From NCBI RefSeq assembly GCF_002564465.1, contig NZ_NUUX01000028.1, forward strand, positions 46,935 through 110,934: a DNA stretch of 64,000 bases, given 5' to 3'. A model generated the notes under the pieces. It searched no databases. It was given only the letters and a program-made list of their open reading frames with translations, and was not told the origin of the DNA. A program made the position numbers and the translations under genes. Below are positions 16,393-25,637 of this stretch, one piece after another (the first letter of the stretch is position 1; each line of letters starts with the position of its first letter). Origin of the DNA: Bacillus sp. AFS088145 (GTDB lineage Bacteria; Bacillota; Bacilli; Bacillales; Bacillaceae_G).

Positions 16393-17436
16393 ATGGAAAG
16401 TATCCATGAGATACTAAATGAGATTACATCATCTAATGAGGGTGATGTATTAGCGACAATTATTCATGTAGAAGGCTCAGCCTACCGGAAAGAAGGAACT
16501 TCCATGTTATTTAAGGGAAATGGGAAAGAGGTTGGCTTACTCAGTGCCGGTTGCCTTGAAGCAGATTTGTCATATCGAGTTCAAGAAACAAGAATAAGAA
16601 AAACACCCCAAACTGTTACTTATGACATGAGTGCAGAGGATGATTTAACATGGGGCAATGGAGCAGGGTGTAACGGAATTGTTACTGTGCTTTTAGAACC
16701 AATTGATGATACTATGTTTAATTTACTAACTAAATTAAAAACATACCTATTAAATCGTACAAGTGTATCGATGATGAAAATTTTATCTGATGATAGTAAT
16801 GAGGTTGAAACTTTATTCATAGTCGATGAAAAGACCTTTTTTGGAAACTGTAATGAGCGAAAATTAAATCAGATTAAAATTGCTTTTAATGAATTACTCT
16901 ATACTAATCAAAAAAGTGGGCTACGTACGATTGAACCGCTTGAAATTAATACGTATTTACATACTTTTCATCCAAAGCCTCGATTATTCGTGTTTGGAGC
17001 AGGTAAGGATGCGATTCCTTTAGTAAAACTTGCATCTTTAGCGGGATTCTTTGTAACTATAACCGATTGGCGCGCGGATCTATGTTCTAAAGAATACTTT
17101 CCGGACGCAGAACAAATCTTTGTGGGATTTCCGAGCGAAATCATACCAAGACTTCAATTGACTGCTTCTGATTCAGCTATCATCATTACCCATCAATTCC
17201 AAAAAGACAAGGAAATATTAAATCATATATTAAATAGTAATCTTAAGTACTTAGGAGTTCTTGGTGGAAAAAAACGAATCCAACGACTTTTGGAAGGCAA
17301 AAAAGTAGATACAAAAATAAATAGTCCAGCTGGCCTACAAATTGGGGCTGAGGGCCCAGAAGAGATTGCAATCAGTATTGTTGGTGAATTAATTCAAAGA
17401 CAAAGAATAAAGAAGATATCCAAGCATGAAGAATAG
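16393..17436 (+). CDS. pucA: XdhC/CoxI-family molybdoenzyme maturation protein (PucA-like)
   Basis: XdhC proteins bind sulfurated molybdenum cofactor and load it into xanthine dehydrogenase. The 347-residue protein has the N-terminal XdhC domain (HVEGSAYRKEGTSMLF, GLLSAGCLEADL) and a C-terminal Rossmann domain (RLFVFGAGKDAIPLVKLASL, VTITDWRADLCSKEYFPDAEQIF, YLGVLGGKKRIQ). AGGAG lies 7 nt before the ATG. It overlaps the downstream pucB-like gene by 11 bp. Intact xanthine dehydrogenase subunits are not next to it; the matching pucDCE remnant lies 17 kb away and is broken. Confidence 0.87.
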   Translation: MESIHEILNEITSSNEGDVLATIIHVEGSAYRKEGTSMLFKGNGKEVGLLSAGCLEADLSYRVQETRIRKTPQTVTYDMSAEDDLTWGNGAGCNGIVTVLLEPIDDTMFNLLTKLKTYLLNRTSVSMMKILSDDSNEVETLFIVDEKTFFGNCNERKLNQIKIAFNELLYTNQKSGLRTIEPLEINTYLHTFHPKPRLFVFGAGKDAIPLVKLASLAGFFVTITDWRADLCSKEYFPDAEQIFVGFPSEIIPRLQLTASDSAIIITHQFQKDKEILNHILNSNLKYLGVLGGKKRIQRLLEGKKVDTKINSPAGLQIGAEGPEEIAISIVGELIQRQRIKKISKHEE

Positions 17437-18073
17437 TAGAATCATTGCAATATTACTTGCTGCAGGTAGTAGTAAAAGAATGGGACAGAAAAAAATTACA
17501 CTTCCATTAGGTAATTCTACAATTGGAAGTTTCGGTTTACGTAAATTTATCAATTCTAAGATTGACCATGTTTTTGTCGTAACAAAAGAAGATGATTCAC
17601 TAAATTGGATTAGCAAAGATCTTTTTCAAAAACCTTATAAAGATTCATGGACACATGTTCCATGTACAAGTGCTAATAAGGGACAATCATATTCTTTAAA
17701 ATGTGGTTTAACTCAAGCCCTAAAAACAAAGCCTTTAGGGATCATGATCCTCCTCGCAGACCAACCTTTTTTATCGATCCAAACTATAAATGAAATACAT
17801 CAAATTTATTTAAAACGTGTTAGTCAGAATTCAACAATTCCTTTTTTAGCAGCAAGCTTTCAAGGTGTCCCCAGACCCCCAATCATCCTATCGCCAAATA
17901 CGATACCTGACTTATTCATGTTAAATGGAGATGAAGGAGCAAGAGCCATTATTCGGAATCATACTAATTTCGAAGGTTTGTTGGTTGAATTTGAGAATCA
18001 GTGGGATTTTTTCGATATCGATACAAAAGAAGCGTATGAAGTAGCGAAGAGATATGAACATAAAGGAAATTAG
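17426..18073 (+). CDS. pucB: MobA-like nucleotidyltransferase, PucB/MocA-type molybdenum cofactor cytidylyltransferase
   Basis: The 215-residue protein has the NTP-transferase signature IAILLAAGSSKRMGQKK at its N-terminus, LADQPF with the metal-binding Asp, and a C-terminal FDIDTKEAYEVAK. This fits the MocA/PucB group, which converts molybdopterin cofactor to the cytosine dinucleotide form needed by xanthine dehydrogenases. It overlaps pucA by 11 bp, so the two are translationally coupled. It has no obvious terminator directly downstream. If the local xanthine dehydrogenase really is dead, these genes must serve another molybdoenzyme or be on their way out. Confidence 0.85.
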   Translation: MKNSRIIAILLAAGSSKRMGQKKITLPLGNSTIGSFGLRKFINSKIDHVFVVTKEDDSLNWISKDLFQKPYKDSWTHVPCTSANKGQSYSLKCGLTQALKTKPLGIMILLADQPFLSIQTINEIHQIYLKRVSQNSTIPFLAASFQGVPRPPIILSPNTIPDLFMLNGDEGARAIIRNHTNFEGLLVEFENQWDFFDIDTKEAYEVAKRYEHKGN

Positions 18074-18256
18074 AAAAGGAGTTGCAATTTTTACGAAATA
18101 AGTTGTAAAGCATTTGCCGTTCAAAAAATATTAGTGAATGCAGACTTTTAATGAGATATTTCAAAATATTGTACTCTAGGTATCAGATGAAAGACTAAAT
18201 GACAAACGATAAAACTTTATCCTTCTTATATTTCCACTTTGGTACATAGGGAAAAT

Positions 18257-18598
18257 ATGAGGGGTTTTTTGTGTTTTGGGATATTTTTTAATTTTCTTTA
18301 TGGGGAATTTGCTGGTTTTTGTACTTTGAAAATAATAAGCAATCTGGTGATAAATAATATATATAACGGTTCCATGTGGGAGGCATTACCTAATTATGTA
18401 GATACAGATGTATATCATTATTATAATAAGGCCTATAATGAACAAAAAATCCAATCGTTTGAAACAATAACCAAGTACTCACTTATACCGTATGAGATTA
18501 AGGTGATACCTGATGCAATTGCTAAAAGAAATAACGCAACGATTGATTTTACAACTAGTGAAAATGGTACGAATTTTAATATAAGATTTAATAAATAA
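18257..18598 (+). CDS. Possible small hypothetical protein, or degenerate remnant
   Basis: The frame is open for 114 codons from the ATG at 18257. The start region (MRGFLCFGIFFNFLYGEFAGF) is rich in Phe and Gly and would be a poor signal peptide. The rest (MWEALPNYVDTDVYHYYNKAYNEQKIQ, FETITKYSLIPYEIKVIPDA) looks like a real globular protein. No clear ribosome site exists before 18257, and an internal ATG near 18375 is also possible. I recognise no family. It may be the 3' part of an older gene. Confidence 0.3.
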   Translation: MRGFLCFGIFFNFLYGEFAGFCTLKIISNLVINNIYNGSMWEALPNYVDTDVYHYYNKAYNEQKIQSFETITKYSLIPYEIKVIPDAIAKRNNATIDFTTSENGTNFNIRFNK

Positions 18599-18664
18599 TT
18601 CCTTTTCGTTAGAAATAATTTAGTTAAAGCTTTGTCTAAATATAAATTAATAGCTAATATTCGC

Positions 18665-18867
18665 TTATAAGTTGTTAGAAGCAATTATAAATTCTACTAT
18701 AATAGGGGTATAATAAATAAGAGTTTGGTGTTGGTAATACCAAACTTAAGTACAACATCCGTAGTGATACGGCTGACAAATATGTCCTTGGGGAAGGACG
18801 GTTACTTCTTATTAGAAGTAATATTGATGATGGCAACGATTAAGCTGATAGGCGCAATCGTTGCCAT
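18665..18867 (+). ncRNA. Candidate structured RNA: five consecutive hairpins behind a -10-like box
   Basis: Two TATAAT boxes (18698, 18709) precede five nearly contiguous stems: 18722-18746 (AGTTTGGT/ACCAAACT), 18759-18772 (CCGTA/TACGG with GTGA, a GNRA tetraloop), 18784-18799 (GTCCTT/AAGGAC), 18802-18821 (TTACTTCT/AGAAGTAA) and 18832-18865 (GGCAACGATT/AATCGTTGCC, ten perfect pairs). Such dense pairing is not expected by chance in AT-rich spacer. I do not recognise it as a known riboswitch. It could be a non-coding RNA, a type I toxin-antitoxin RNA or a mobile-element end. Strand is uncertain because perfect stems read the same on both strands. Confidence 0.4.
18802..18867 (-). CDS. Possible 21-residue hydrophobic peptide, toxin-like
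   Basis: On the minus strand an ATG at 18867 is preceded by AGAAAGGATA. It opens 21 codons: a start MATIAPISLIVAIINI and a lysine end TSNKK. A short hydrophobic helix with a basic C-terminus is typical of type I toxin peptides of Firmicutes. The gene lies entirely within the folded hairpins and reads through the 10-bp stem. The spacing between the AGG and ATG is short, and no homologue is recalled, so this is a weak call. Confidence 0.25.
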   Translation of the reverse strand: MATIAPISLIVAIINITSNKK

Positions 18868-18952
18868 TATCCTTTCTAGCATATTGTTTCATTTTCCTTC
18901 ATATTTCAAATATAAAATTGTGAACTATATTTTAATTATAAATCCATTAAAT

Positions 18953-18994
18953 GGGGTGCCTAAAAATTCGGTAAAACTGAAATTTTGGCACCCC
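18953..18994. terminator. Strong hairpin, probable bidirectional terminator
   Basis: GGGGTGCC (18953-18960) pairs with GGCACCCC (18987-18994); an inner AAAATT/AATTTT can extend it. The T run after it is weak (TTATCT). It would end transcripts from the hairpin element upstream. Confidence 0.55.
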
Positions 18995-19134
18995 TTATCT
19001 ATTGATTAGCAGGAACTTAAAAAGATACAATTAATTCATAAATAAAAGTTCATTAAGACTAACAAAGTCTAACATATATCATAATTTAAATAGAAGAACT
19101 TCTATTTGGCTAACAGACAAAAGGAGTGTGCAAG

Positions 19135-20052
19135 ATGGAACGGAAAAAAATAAATAAGCTTATAATTTGGATGTTAATTTTGTCTCCGGTTTTATTCTTC
19201 CTAATACCGATATTAGTCGGTTTAGTTTTAACGCATCCATTTAGACGAAAAACCGAACAAACCCCTGCCGATTACAATTTGCAATTTGAAGAGGTTGAAT
19301 TTAAGAGTAATCTTGATCAAGTTGTGCTAAGGGGATGGTGGATACCAGCAAAAAATTCAACAACTAAAACTGTCATAACTGCACACGGGTACACAGATGA
19401 ACGAAGTCAAAAAAAGATTAATGGTCTTCGAATTGTGCAATCAATCCATGATCAAGGGTATAATGTATTGATGTTTGACTTCCGTAATAGTGGAAAATCA
19501 GGTGGACGAACGACAGGAATTGGATATTATGAACAGCATGATTTATCGTCGGCAGTGGAATATGTGATTAACCAACGAAATCAACAAGAAATTGTCTTGC
19601 TTGGATGGAGTATGGGTGGGGCGACATGTTTACTGGTTGGTAGTCTTCATCCGCAAATTAAAGGAGTTATTGCAGATAGTCCATTTCATGATTTACAAAC
19701 TTATTTGGAAGATAATTTAAGTGTTTGGTCAAAATTACCTAAAAAACCTTTTACTTCAATCATTTTACGTTCGATGAAACATTTATTAAAAATTGACCCA
19801 AAAGAAGTGTCTCCAGTCATATCAGTTCAAAAAGGAAATTCTACAAATTATTTATTAATTCATGGAAAGAATGATTTGAAAGTACCTTTCAGTAGTAGTG
19901 AAATGATTTATGATCAAATCCCTAATGAAAACGAAAAATCATTATGGTTAACAGAACATGGACATATTACAACATTTATTGAAGAACCGGAACCATATAC
20001 GAAGAAAGTAATTGATTTTATTGTAAAAACATTTTCTTCTAATGCAAATTAA
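19135..20052 (+). CDS. Membrane-anchored alpha/beta hydrolase
   Basis: An AAGGAG ribosome site places the start at the ATG 19135. The 305-residue protein has one N-terminal membrane span (about residues 10-32) and then an alpha/beta hydrolase fold. Visible elements are the oxyanion-loop region TAHGYTDER, the nucleophile elbow GWSMGGAT (Ser), ADSPFHDL, LIHGKNDLKVP with the acid Asp, and EHGHITTF with the catalytic His. It resembles the YqkD-type Bacillus hydrolases. The substrate is unknown. It is monocistronic with a terminator before ponA. Confidence 0.85.
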   Translation: MERKKINKLIIWMLILSPVLFFLIPILVGLVLTHPFRRKTEQTPADYNLQFEEVEFKSNLDQVVLRGWWIPAKNSTTKTVITAHGYTDERSQKKINGLRIVQSIHDQGYNVLMFDFRNSGKSGGRTTGIGYYEQHDLSSAVEYVINQRNQQEIVLLGWSMGGATCLLVGSLHPQIKGVIADSPFHDLQTYLEDNLSVWSKLPKKPFTSIILRSMKHLLKIDPKEVSPVISVQKGNSTNYLLIHGKNDLKVPFSSSEMIYDQIPNENEKSLWLTEHGHITTFIEEPEPYTKKVIDFIVKTFSSNAN

Positions 20053-20072
20053 ATAACTAATTAGATTTTGTG

Positions 20073-20111
20073 AAACAGATGAACCTTAAAGAGTGGTTTA
20101 TCTGTTTTTTT
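20073..20111 (+). terminator. Terminator of the alpha/beta hydrolase gene
   Basis: AAACAGATgAACC pairs with GGTTtATCTGTTT (one G-T pair), then a T run. Confidence 0.8.
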
Positions 20112-20245
20112 ATTTGAGAAAGATATACTTCAGTACATGAAAGTAGAGCGTGTAGAAAATACTATCATTTATAAATTGGTTTAAATAAAAAGTATAATTT
20201 TTGCCCCAAAAAGCTCTATTTTACTAAAAAGGCAGGTGAACTAAG

Positions 20246-22741
20246 ATGGCAAATGAATATCGTTCGCGAGAGGAACGTAAAAGGCTGGAAAAGCCTTCTA
20301 AAATTTCCAATAAGTCGGAAGGCTTATGGAAAAAAATTACTGTAACATTATTATCAATCGTAATTGTTTTCATACTGATTGGTGTAGGAATATTTTCATA
20401 TTTAGTTAGCGGAGCACCCGCTTTAGATGAATCAAAACTCAAAGTACCACTTTCTTCGACTATTGTTGATAAGGATGGCAAAGTTGTCGCAGAGTTAGGT
20501 AGAGAACAACGTACAAAAGTGTCCTACAATGAAATTCCAAAGGTAGTAGAAGACGCATTTATTGCTACTGAAGATGTGCGGTTTTATAAACATAAAGGCG
20601 TAGACATTCGACGGGTATTCGGTGCAGTTTTAGCGAATATTACTGGAGGTTTCGGATCGCAAGGTGGAAGTACAATTACCCAGCAAGTAGTAAAAAACTC
20701 ATTTTTATCTTCTCAAAAAACAATTAAGCGTAAAGTTCAGGAATGGTACTTAGCATTTAAATTAGAACAAAGATACTCTAAACATCAAATATTAGAAATG
20801 TATTTAAATAAAGTTTACTTTTCGAATGGTCTTAAAGGGCGAGGAGTATATGGTGTAGCCAAAGCTTGTGAAACTTATTTTAGTAAAGATTTATCTAAAA
20901 TTACCTTACCAGAAGCAGCAACTTTAGCAGGTATGGTGAAGGCTCCAAATAGCTATAATCCTGCAAAGCACCCTGTTGAGTCACAAAATCGTAGAAATAC
21001 AGTTTTAAGTCAAATGAAAAAATATGGATATATTACAGATGAACAATATACAAATGCAAAAGCAATATCAATGAAATCCTTAGTAAAGGTTCATGAATCT
21101 GGTGGTACAAAATACAATTCATTTATCGATGTAGTCGTAAATGAAGTGGAAAAAAACAGTGATGCAAATGTTTATACTGATGGACTAACGATTGAAACAA
21201 CTTTAGATCCTAAAGCACAAGATAAAGCAGATGAAATATTAAGTAGAGGAAAAAGCTTCTATCCTAGTGATGAATTTCAAACTGGATTTGTATTATTAGA
21301 TACGAAAACTGGTGAAATTCGAGCAGTAGGTGCTGGTAGAAATACAAGTACTGGTGGTTTAAACTTTGCAACTGATATTAAAAGACAGCCGGGATCATCA
21401 ATTAAACCTATACTTGATTACGGTCCAGCTATTCAGTATTTAAAATGGTCAACTTATCATCAAATACTTGACGAACCTTATTCATATTCTAATGGTACAC
21501 CTATTAGAAACTGGGATCGAAAATATAAAGGTGATATTTCAATTCGATTAGCATTAGTCGATTCCCGAAATATTCCTGCATTAAAGACTTTCCAGGCTGT
21601 AGGAAGTGATCGTTCTAGAGAATTTGGGAATGGTTTAGGGTTTAATTTTTCGAAGAATACATATTATGAATCTTATTCGATCGGAGGATTCACAGGTGTA
21701 TCTGCAATGGAGATGGCAGGAGCTTATGCTGCATTTGGAAATGGTGGAATTTATAATAAGCCTCACTCCGTTAAAAAAATTATTTATCCCGATAAAACTG
21801 AAAAAGTATTTGCAACTGAGCCTAAACAAGTAATGAGTGATTATACTGCATATATGGTAACAGATATGCTTCGTGATGTAGTTAAAACACCACTTGGTAC
21901 TGGTAAAAGAGCAAATGTACCAGGTCTAGATATGGCAGGGAAAACAGGTACAACAAACTACTCTGATGAAGTTAAACAAAAATACGGATTTCCGGATAAC
22001 GCAACTCGTGATAGTTGGTTTATTGGATATTCTTCTGATGTTACAATGGCTGTTTGGACAGGGTATGAAAAAAATAAAAAAAATAATTTTCTTGGTAAAG
22101 GTTCAACAAATATTGCAAAATTCATTGCAAGAGATATGTTAGCGGCAAATGGAGATCGAAACGCAATATTTAGAAAACCTTCATCAGTTGAAGAAATTCG
22201 AAACGAATTATACATTCGAGGAGAAAAAGTAGATGATATTCCTAAAGATATAGTGATTGAGTCTGCAAAAAATGTTAAGGCAAATTATGACCCTGTTACA
22301 AGTAATATTTCATTAAATTGGACGTATCCTGCAAATCTACTTCAAAAGACGTCTTTCGTAGTTAGTTATACTGTAAATGGTGCAGCGGGACAAACTCAAA
22401 AAATTCAGGGTACAGCAACAAGTATTAATGGAATTGTACCTGGAGATATTGTAAAAATAACGATTATTGCTACTAGTGATGAAGGTAATAGTGGACCTGT
22501 TATAATTACCGTTGATTTATCTTCAACTGAACAACCAACTACTCCACCTGCAAATGAAGGTGGACAAGGAACTGGAAATGGACAGGGTACTGGAAATGGA
22601 CAAGGAACTGGAAATGGACAAGGGAATGGAAACGGGACAGGAGAAGGTACAAAGCCAGGTGATCAAACGCCGGGTACAGGGGGAAAGAATGGAGATAATA
22701 TTATAAATCCAATCGTCCCTAATCCTAATAATCCACATTAA
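20246..22741 (+). CDS. ponA: Class A penicillin-binding protein (PBP1A family)
   Basis: The 831-residue bifunctional peptidoglycan synthase has a short basic cytoplasmic tail, a membrane span (about 29-52), a glycosyltransferase domain (about 65-240) and a transpeptidase domain. The GT domain shows EDVRFYKHKGVD, GGSTITQQVVKN and QRYSKHQILEMYLNKVYF. The transpeptidase domain has SSIK with Ser384 as nucleophile and the KTG motif at Lys566. After about residue 670 comes a fibronectin-like segment, then a disordered tail with four GQGTGN-like units. The closest memory match is Bacillus PonA. In B. subtilis ponA follows recU, but here it follows an alpha/beta hydrolase and stands alone. Confidence 0.92.
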   Translation: MANEYRSREERKRLEKPSKISNKSEGLWKKITVTLLSIVIVFILIGVGIFSYLVSGAPALDESKLKVPLSSTIVDKDGKVVAELGREQRTKVSYNEIPKVVEDAFIATEDVRFYKHKGVDIRRVFGAVLANITGGFGSQGGSTITQQVVKNSFLSSQKTIKRKVQEWYLAFKLEQRYSKHQILEMYLNKVYFSNGLKGRGVYGVAKACETYFSKDLSKITLPEAATLAGMVKAPNSYNPAKHPVESQNRRNTVLSQMKKYGYITDEQYTNAKAISMKSLVKVHESGGTKYNSFIDVVVNEVEKNSDANVYTDGLTIETTLDPKAQDKADEILSRGKSFYPSDEFQTGFVLLDTKTGEIRAVGAGRNTSTGGLNFATDIKRQPGSSIKPILDYGPAIQYLKWSTYHQILDEPYSYSNGTPIRNWDRKYKGDISIRLALVDSRNIPALKTFQAVGSDRSREFGNGLGFNFSKNTYYESYSIGGFTGVSAMEMAGAYAAFGNGGIYNKPHSVKKIIYPDKTEKVFATEPKQVMSDYTAYMVTDMLRDVVKTPLGTGKRANVPGLDMAGKTGTTNYSDEVKQKYGFPDNATRDSWFIGYSSDVTMAVWTGYEKNKKNNFLGKGSTNIAKFIARDMLAANGDRNAIFRKPSSVEEIRNELYIRGEKVDDIPKDIVIESAKNVKANYDPVTSNISLNWTYPANLLQKTSFVVSYTVNGAAGQTQKIQGTATSINGIVPGDIVKITIIATSDEGNSGPVIITVDLSSTEQPTTPPANEGGQGTGNGQGTGNGQGTGNGQGNGNGTGEGTKPGDQTPGTGGKNGDNIINPIVPNPNNPH
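22562..22633 (+). repeat. 18-bp tandem repeat in the PBP tail
   Basis: Four units of GGACAAGGAACTGGAAAT with small substitutions encode the Gly-Gln-Gly-Thr-Gly-Asn repeats in the disordered C-terminal tail. Length variation by slippage between strains is expected. Confidence 0.85.
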
Positions 22742-22751
22742 ATCTAAATTT

Positions 22752-22785
22752 AAAACGCATTGAGAAAATATCAATGCGTTTTTTC
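22752..22785 (+). terminator. Terminator of ponA
   Basis: Perfect 12-bp stem AAAACGCATTGA/TCAATGCGTTTT followed by T run. Confidence 0.9.
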
Positions 22786-22813
22786 AAGTGAATAATGTTA
22801 AAGGAGTTTTTAA

Positions 22814-23290
22814 ATGGAAGATAAATTAAGTATTCATATTTTTTTAAAAGAGTCAGATAATCCATTTGCAAGTTATTATAGCGATGACTTTTTACACTTA
22901 AGCTCTGATTTAGAAGATTTTATATTATCTAAACTACTTAGTGCTAAAAGAAAAAAGATAGAGTTATTATTTGTTGGTCAAAATAAATTTGATGAAAATT
23001 CATTAAAAACTGCGACGTTAAACTCTTTTTCTAATCTTATGAAAACTGATGAACGGATTTATGCTAGAAATATTAAAAAGACAATTATTTTATTTGTTTT
23101 TGGTATTATCATTGGCTTGTTTTACTTAAAGCTTCAAAAAAGTCACGCCTATATCGGAGGCATATTAAGCATAGTATGTTGGGTATTTATTTGGTCAGGT
23201 ACAGAAGTATATTTCTTTGAAAATATGCAGATCAAACAAAAGATTAAAAAATGTAAGAACATTCTTAATGCAAATATTTACAAAAAATGA
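22814..23290 (+). CDS. Hypothetical membrane protein (158 aa)
   Basis: An AAAGGAG ribosome site precedes the ATG. Residues 1-75 are soluble (SIHIFLKESDNPFASYYSDDF, EDFILSKLLSAKRKKIELLFVG). Two membrane spans follow at about 88-105 and 112-130, then a short basic tail (QKIKKCKNILN). The orientation would place both ends in the cytoplasm. I do not recognise the family. It sits between ponA and the glycosidase terminator; separate terminators on both sides indicate a single-gene unit. Confidence 0.6.
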   Translation: MEDKLSIHIFLKESDNPFASYYSDDFLHLSSDLEDFILSKLLSAKRKKIELLFVGQNKFDENSLKTATLNSFSNLMKTDERIYARNIKKTIILFVFGIIIGLFYLKLQKSHAYIGGILSIVCWVFIWSGTEVYFFENMQIKQKIKKCKNILNANIYKK

Positions 23291-23296
23291 GAATGC

Positions 23297-23325
23297 TAAT
23301 GCCCCCGAAAAGGTCGGAGGCATTA
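23297..23325. terminator. Bidirectional terminator between convergent genes
   Basis: TAATGCC(c)CCGA pairs with TCGG(a)GGCATTA around an AAAG loop with one mismatch, between the convergent genes at 22814 and 23337. Confidence 0.75.
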
Positions 23326-23336
23326 ATTTGGCTGTG

Positions 23337-25637
23337 TTATTTTATAGGGTGAGCTTTTTGAAATATATCTCTCAAAATATAGTAAGATTTTTTTAGTCGT
23401 TCATGATATATAGGCTTATCCCATTTTTTCCAAGTATAAGAATAAAAATCATCCATTAAAAGGTTTCCATTTTTTTGTCTAACAGTTGAATAGGATAATT
23501 CCTTATTTGATTCAGTAGAACGATAAGTAACAACAGCTACTTGAATTGTCTTTATTTTTTTGTGGCCTTCTAATCCACTTTTCCATAGATCGCCCATTAT
23601 TTTGCGGGTACTTGGATCTTTCACATTTAATAATTGCCATGGGACACGGATTTCTATCACATGATTTTTTTCGTTGAGCGAAACATCAGTTAAAGAATTA
23701 AAATCTTTATGAAGTGGGTTTCCATCTCCGAACATTAATTTACCTGTTTCGTAAGACTCTAAAGGTAAATTTAGTGATTTCCCGTTTAAATTTGGAATGA
23801 CAAGCGGTCGATTTAATCCAAGCATGATTTTATGATAAATACCGTTATCTTTCATATTTACATTCGGCTCAATTGGCGCGTAATGTAAAAGATTGGCGTA
23901 TTCATAATAAAATGGATCATAATAGCTATCCACAAAAACATGAGAATTATTAGGTCCATTTAAGTCAATTAAAAAATCAATGCCATTTTCAGTTTTTATC
24001 GTTTTGTCATTTGGAAGTTGATGTTGTCCTTGACCTGGGATCGTATCAAGTAAAAGCATAACTCCTGTTTTAGACCAATCAAAAGGTTTTTTCGTTTTTT
24101 CAAAATTTAAAAGGAAATTAATTGATCGCTCGTCGCTAGACATTGACCAATTCTTTAATTTCCGTTCGTTATCATTTTGATCAAGAGAATTAATAAAATT
24201 AGCATTTTTCATATTTGCTGATTTGATTTTATTTTTTTTCCAATCACTTGGATCACCATCTACAGAAATGACATGTTTTGAACTGTTAGGATCAAAAGAT
24301 AGTAAACCAAATTGCTGTTCGCTCGTTTGTACATTTAACCAAAATGGTCGGCGCTCAGGATCATCTAATTGCATAGTATTCCATGTTCGTTTAAACCATT
24401 CATCTTGCCATGAAAATACAATTCCGCCAGCCATTTGCTCCGTTTGAATGTCTTCAAAAAGGTGAGCATTAATTTCTCCCTGCTCAGTTTCACTATGAAA
24501 CCCTTGATTCCATCCATAACGATTGCGATGAGTCATACCTCTTGAGGATGGAATACCAAATTCTGAAACTAAAACTGGCATAGTATGTACTTTTCTTAGT
24601 TCATGTAAATATCCAGCATAACTATTCTTCTTACCCCGGGAATCAATATAATTCGTATAGCTTAGTTCATAATTTAAAAATTCTGGGTAATATGGGTATA
24701 CATGATAGGAAGCAAAATATCCAGGATATAATGTTGACTTTGGTTTGACATGATTCGGATCTAATGAAACCATATCTTCTTTTTCCATCGGTTCATTTGG
24801 ATGATGAATCGGATCGGTAGTTACCCAATTTGCAAAGCTAATTGGACGCTGCCAAGCATATTTTTCTGTTTCATATTTCACTGTATTGTCTAATATACCT
24901 GCAAGCCAAACTTCAAATGGAGTTGCATTGTTTGTTTGAAAGTACTGACCATTAAAGTCAACAGTACCTTTATGTTTATCATTTGTTGTTTTCATCATAT
25001 TTGGATCCCACTCGATGCCCAATATCCAACCAATTACGTATTTTGAAATATTGGAATGGTATTTACCCGAAGCTTGACCTAGTTTTTGAGGGATTTGTGC
25101 TCTCCCATGTATAACATCAACTGTTTGACGAATATCATGTTGAAAATCTTTTGTAAGACCCTCATTATAAATATCTACTGATGAATTCATCTTCTCCTCA
25201 TTAAGCCAAACACCGTGAATTAAATAGAGAGGGTGATTAGTTTTTTGATTGTATTCATAAAGTGCATCATAAAAAGCAGGAGGATGAAGGGTATATACTC
25301 GAATAACATTTGCGTGCATCTTTCCAATCTCTTTGAGCCACCTTAAATATTCAGCTTTTGTTATTGCTGTTTCACCTGGAAAGTGTCCTGGTTTAGCAAT
25401 CCCAAGATTTACACCTTTCAGAAGGAGATCGTGTGGGGTTTTTGTTTTATCGAAAAGTTGAAAATAAATTTCACCCATCTGAGCGGGAAATGTAATGTTA
25501 TTTTTTTTATAGGTGTATGTGTTAACTTTCCTACTTATTTTACTAGTTTTTGTCTGATGGAATAGTATAAAAGCCACACCCATCATTAGAAAAAGCATCA
25601 GTAAAATGATCCATTTTTTTTTATTTTCCTTCATCAT
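23337..25637 (-). CDS. Membrane-anchored glycoside hydrolase with C-terminal CBM9-like domain
   Basis: The frame is open further upstream, but GGAGGA directly before ATGATG (25637/25634) fixes the start and gives 766 residues. A membrane anchor (about 8-25) precedes an extracellular TIM-barrel glycosidase region (about 65-430). Candidate catalytic acids are Glu in GIEWDPN and Glu in VSEFGIPSS; NVIRVYTLHPPAFYDALY resembles GH72/GH5-type barrels. Residues about 460-740 contain VDGDPSDW and GVMLLLDTIPGQG, as in CBM9-like/DOMON carbohydrate-binding modules. It faces away from the coiled-coil and GT2 operon. It probably trims or remodels a surface polysaccharide. Confidence 0.78.
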   Translation of the reverse strand: MMKENKKKWIILLMLFLMMGVAFILFHQTKTSKISRKVNTYTYKKNNITFPAQMGEIYFQLFDKTKTPHDLLLKGVNLGIAKPGHFPGETAITKAEYLRWLKEIGKMHANVIRVYTLHPPAFYDALYEYNQKTNHPLYLIHGVWLNEEKMNSSVDIYNEGLTKDFQHDIRQTVDVIHGRAQIPQKLGQASGKYHSNISKYVIGWILGIEWDPNMMKTTNDKHKGTVDFNGQYFQTNNATPFEVWLAGILDNTVKYETEKYAWQRPISFANWVTTDPIHHPNEPMEKEDMVSLDPNHVKPKSTLYPGYFASYHVYPYYPEFLNYELSYTNYIDSRGKKNSYAGYLHELRKVHTMPVLVSEFGIPSSRGMTHRNRYGWNQGFHSETEQGEINAHLFEDIQTEQMAGGIVFSWQDEWFKRTWNTMQLDDPERRPFWLNVQTSEQQFGLLSFDPNSSKHVISVDGDPSDWKKNKIKSANMKNANFINSLDQNDNERKLKNWSMSSDERSINFLLNFEKTKKPFDWSKTGVMLLLDTIPGQGQHQLPNDKTIKTENGIDFLIDLNGPNNSHVFVDSYYDPFYYEYANLLHYAPIEPNVNMKDNGIYHKIMLGLNRPLVIPNLNGKSLNLPLESYETGKLMFGDGNPLHKDFNSLTDVSLNEKNHVIEIRVPWQLLNVKDPSTRKIMGDLWKSGLEGHKKIKTIQVAVVTYRSTESNKELSYSTVRQKNGNLLMDDFYSYTWKKWDKPIYHERLKKSYYILRDIFQKAHPIK

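Noticed and set aside
18725..19009. 94-codon plus-strand frame
   Set aside because: It runs straight through five hairpins and a terminator-like stem. The hydrophobic part is better explained by the structured element, and no ribosome site fits its start.
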